A DNA stretch of 15,152 bases. Origin: CAYMRB01 sp964392615. GTDB lineage: Bacteria; Planctomycetota; UBA8108. Shown in pieces: positions 13,254 to 15,152 of the stretch; position 1 is the stretch's first letter, and each line of letters starts with the position of its first letter. Both the position numbers and the translations under genes were made by a program. Location: positions 1-15,152 of the forward strand of contig CAYMRB010000245.1 in the NCBI GenBank assembly GCA_964392615.1, given 5' to 3'. A model generated the notes under the pieces. That model had not been told where the DNA came from. It did no database searches and was given only the letters and a program-made list of their open reading frames with translations.

Positions 13254-15152
13254 ATGAAGCTGCTCAGGAACTGCCTGACGCTATCGCTGGTACTGGCCGT
13301 TGCCTCGCCGGTGCTGGCAGATACGTACACCGAGGACTTCGAGCGACCCGATGGGCCGACCACGGATTGGGTCACCGTCAGCCCGACCGTCGCGATCGAG
13401 GCCGGCGAACTGACCCTGACGCCCGGCTCTCCTGCCGAGGTCGACGCCTATGCGGGGCAAGGTGGCACCGGACTCTGGTTCGAATCGATCACCCACATCG
13501 GGTTCGACATCGCGTACCCCGGCGAGCCGGCGGGCTGGCCGTTCGATCATGGCGGCGTCATCTTCGGCGCGCAGGATCCGACCGGACGCTACGGCACGAC
13601 CTGCTACGTGATCGACTACATCGCGGCCGCGGCGGACAACCCCGATGTCGGGCGATTCCGACTCGGCCGGCATATCAACGGCCAGGAGGGGGCGATCACG
13701 GAGACCGCGGTGAACATCACCGAGTACGAGGGCCGCTGGGAGATCGACCTGACGGAGACGACGATCACGTTCAGCTTCAACGGGGTCGAGCAGTTCACCG
13801 TCGAGAACACCGAGGTGCCGCGCACCGGGTACGTCGGCTTCTGGGCCTATCAGGCGCCCGCCGAGAACAAGGTCGCGATCGACAACGTCATCGTCGAGCA
13901 CACGCCCGGCCCGTGTCCGACGTTGCTCGTCGACGACGTCGTGATGACCGAGGGCGGAGCGAACGCGCTTCTGCCCGTGCGGATTCCGATCGGCGCGAAC
14001 GCGACCGAGGTGTACGAGGTCACCTTGGCGAGCTCCGATCCGGCGACCGCGGCGCCCGTCGTCGAGACGTTGACGTTCGGCGTCGGCGAGTCGCCGGTGC
14101 AGAACGCGGAGGTCGCGGCCGGAGTTCCCGGGCAGGCTCTGATCTCGCTAACCGTCGGCGGCGAGGAGTGCGGCGACGAGGCCGTCGCCGAAGTCCTCGG
14201 CCCGGTGGCCTACCTCGAGGAGTTCGACCAGGAAGACGGACCTCTGGAGGATTGGTGGATCGCCGGCGGACAGGGAGTGGTGGTCGACGAGGTGCTGTCG
14301 CTCAGTGCGCCCGGTAGCCCGTTCGTCTGGTACGGCATCGGCGGTACTGCGCTGAGCGTGCCGAAGATCGACGCGGTGCGGTGTCGCATGAAGTTCGCGC
14401 AGGTAAACCACGCGGTCGGCGCGCACGGTGGCATCATTCTGGCGCCCGCAGCGACTACGGCGCGCGGGCAAGGCTACATGATCGATGTGATCGAGCGGGA
14501 GTCGGACAACGGCTATCGCATCTACAAGGACAACGCGCCCGAGCCGGGACTCGTCAACCCGCGGCCGCCGTACGTCTGGGATGACGAGTGGCACGATTGG
14601 GAGCTCATCTTCACGCCGACCGGATTCACGTTCTCCGTCGACGGGGAGCTCCTCGGGGAGGTCGAAGACCTGACGTATCGCGGCGGGTACCTCGCGTTCT
14701 GGTGCTGGACCGGATCCGCCGACCAGAACATGATGGTCGACGACGTCGAGATCGAGTTCGGCGCGAGCGCGTGCCCGTCGATTCTTCCGGCGGTCGCGAA
14801 CAACCGGCCGGTCAATCCGAAGACCGTGTTCACCGTGATCGCGCCGTTCGGGGCTGCGGTCGATGGCGACCTCGAGATGACCGTGACGAGCACGAACCCC
14901 GACGTGGCCGTTCCGGTGGGCGCCGTCGACGGCGCGCTCGTGCTGACCTTCCCGCAAACGCAGGAGATCGCGTCCGCGACGTTCGAGGCCGAGTGTCTGA
15001 GCCCGGGGACGACGGAGTTCGTTCTCGATACGGGCGAGGTATCTTGCCTCGAGACCAGCGCAGCGTTCACCGTCCGCGAGCCCGGCCTGGAGGAGCTGTG
15101 CGAGGACTTCGCGCAGGACGACGGCGCACCGGAGGACTGGACGATCTACACC
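13254..15152 (+). CDS. Secreted LamG-like/Ig-like repeat protein (3' end outside window)
   Basis: The frame is open from the ATG at 13254 to the last base (633 codons), so the protein continues beyond the window. GGAGGG lies 9 nt upstream. A clean signal peptide, MKLLRNCLTLSLVLAVASPVLA (cleavage after residue 22), precedes LamG-like unit 1 (~25-216, opening YTEDFERPDG). An Ig-like beta-domain (~221-316) follows, with CPTLLVDDV and LTFGVGESPVQNAEVAAG. LamG-like unit 2 (~320-503, LEEFDQEDG, AHGGI, LTYRGG, FW) is followed by a second Ig-like domain (~507-609, starting CPSI), and unit 3 begins at CEDFAQDDGAPEDW (~616). The LamG-like units share the DG..W opening, GG(V/I)I and GFW/AFW signatures with the divergent gene at 10301-12976, so the two are relatives. 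The linkers here are Ig-like with Cys pairs, not PKD. No enzyme domain is seen; adhesion or matrix binding is a reasonable guess. Confidence 0.82.
   Translation, partial: MKLLRNCLTLSLVLAVASPVLADTYTEDFERPDGPTTDWVTVSPTVAIEAGELTLTPGSPAEVDAYAGQGGTGLWFESITHIGFDIAYPGEPAGWPFDHGGVIFGAQDPTGRYGTTCYVIDYIAAAADNPDVGRFRLGRHINGQEGAITETAVNITEYEGRWEIDLTETTITFSFNGVEQFTVENTEVPRTGYVGFWAYQAPAENKVAIDNVIVEHTPGPCPTLLVDDVVMTEGGANALLPVRIPIGANATEVYEVTLASSDPATAAPVVETLTFGVGESPVQNAEVAAGVPGQALISLTVGGEECGDEAVAEVLGPVAYLEEFDQEDGPLEDWWIAGGQGVVVDEVLSLSAPGSPFVWYGIGGTALSVPKIDAVRCRMKFAQVNHAVGAHGGIILAPAATTARGQGYMIDVIERESDNGYRIYKDNAPEPGLVNPRPPYVWDDEWHDWELIFTPTGFTFSVDGELLGEVEDLTYRGGYLAFWCWTGSADQNMMVDDVEIEFGASACPSILPAVANNRPVNPKTVFTVIAPFGAAVDGDLEMTVTSTNPDVAVPVGAVDGALVLTFPQTQEIASATFEAECLSPGTTEFVLDTGEVSCLETSAAFTVREPGLEELCEDFAQDDGAPEDWTIYT

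Noticed and set aside
13367..14317. A 316-codon plus-strand frame in a different frame from the LamG/Ig gene
   Set aside because: Extremely Arg/Gly-rich with no domain. The overlapping frame from 13254 has a signal peptide, a ribosome site and repeat signatures, and stays open to the window end.

Overview
The window reads as one chromosomal piece of a high-GC, Gram-negative-type bacterium. The best guess is a planctomycete-like lineage. The clues are dockerin-like FLRGD...NYNF/DYLF tails, a CotH-kinase protein built from modular beta-domains, LamG-like/PKD repeat proteins, and a lipoprotein TolC-family protein with an N-terminal extension. This is inference from domain style; there is no rRNA or marker gene to confirm it. 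I see no tRNA, rRNA, CRISPR array, transposase, integrase or phage gene.

Layout. (1) Positions 2-2743 (+) hold the 3' part of a large secreted CotH-kinase-family protein ending in an IPT/TIG domain and a dockerin-like tail. (2) A 250-bp gap follows, holding a strong hairpin at 2786-2829. (3) Positions 2994-10275 (+) form a tight five-gene operon: outer-membrane TolC-like lipoprotein, long-hairpin adaptor 1, MacB/LolD-type ATPase, MacB-type permease, and a second, paralogous long-hairpin adaptor 2. Every junction overlaps or abuts. This is a complete tripartite ABC exporter or efflux machine with an extra adaptor. (4) A convergent gene at 10301-12976 (-) encodes a secreted protein of three LamG-like units alternating with two PKD domains and a variant dockerin-like tail. 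A GC-rich hairpin straddles the operon's last stop codon between the two convergent genes. (5) After a 277-bp divergent intergenic region, a related LamG-like/Ig-like repeat protein starts at 13254 (+) and runs off the window end.

How it may fit together. The operon is self-contained. The adaptors would span the periplasm, the ATPase and permease would supply energy at the inner membrane, and the lipoprotein channel would open through the outer membrane. The cargo cannot be told from sequence. The flanking genes encode large proteins; the two whose N-termini are visible have Sec-type signal peptides, and two of the three end in dockerin-like tails, so this is a surface/extracellular-protein neighbourhood. 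No functional link between exporter and repeat proteins is shown.

The most unusual items are the adaptor pair around a single ABC transporter, with colinear ~250-residue hairpins and an identical DPTLESPY turn; the 50-residue insertion with a duplicated beta-strand motif in adaptor 2; and the two different dockerin designs within one window.
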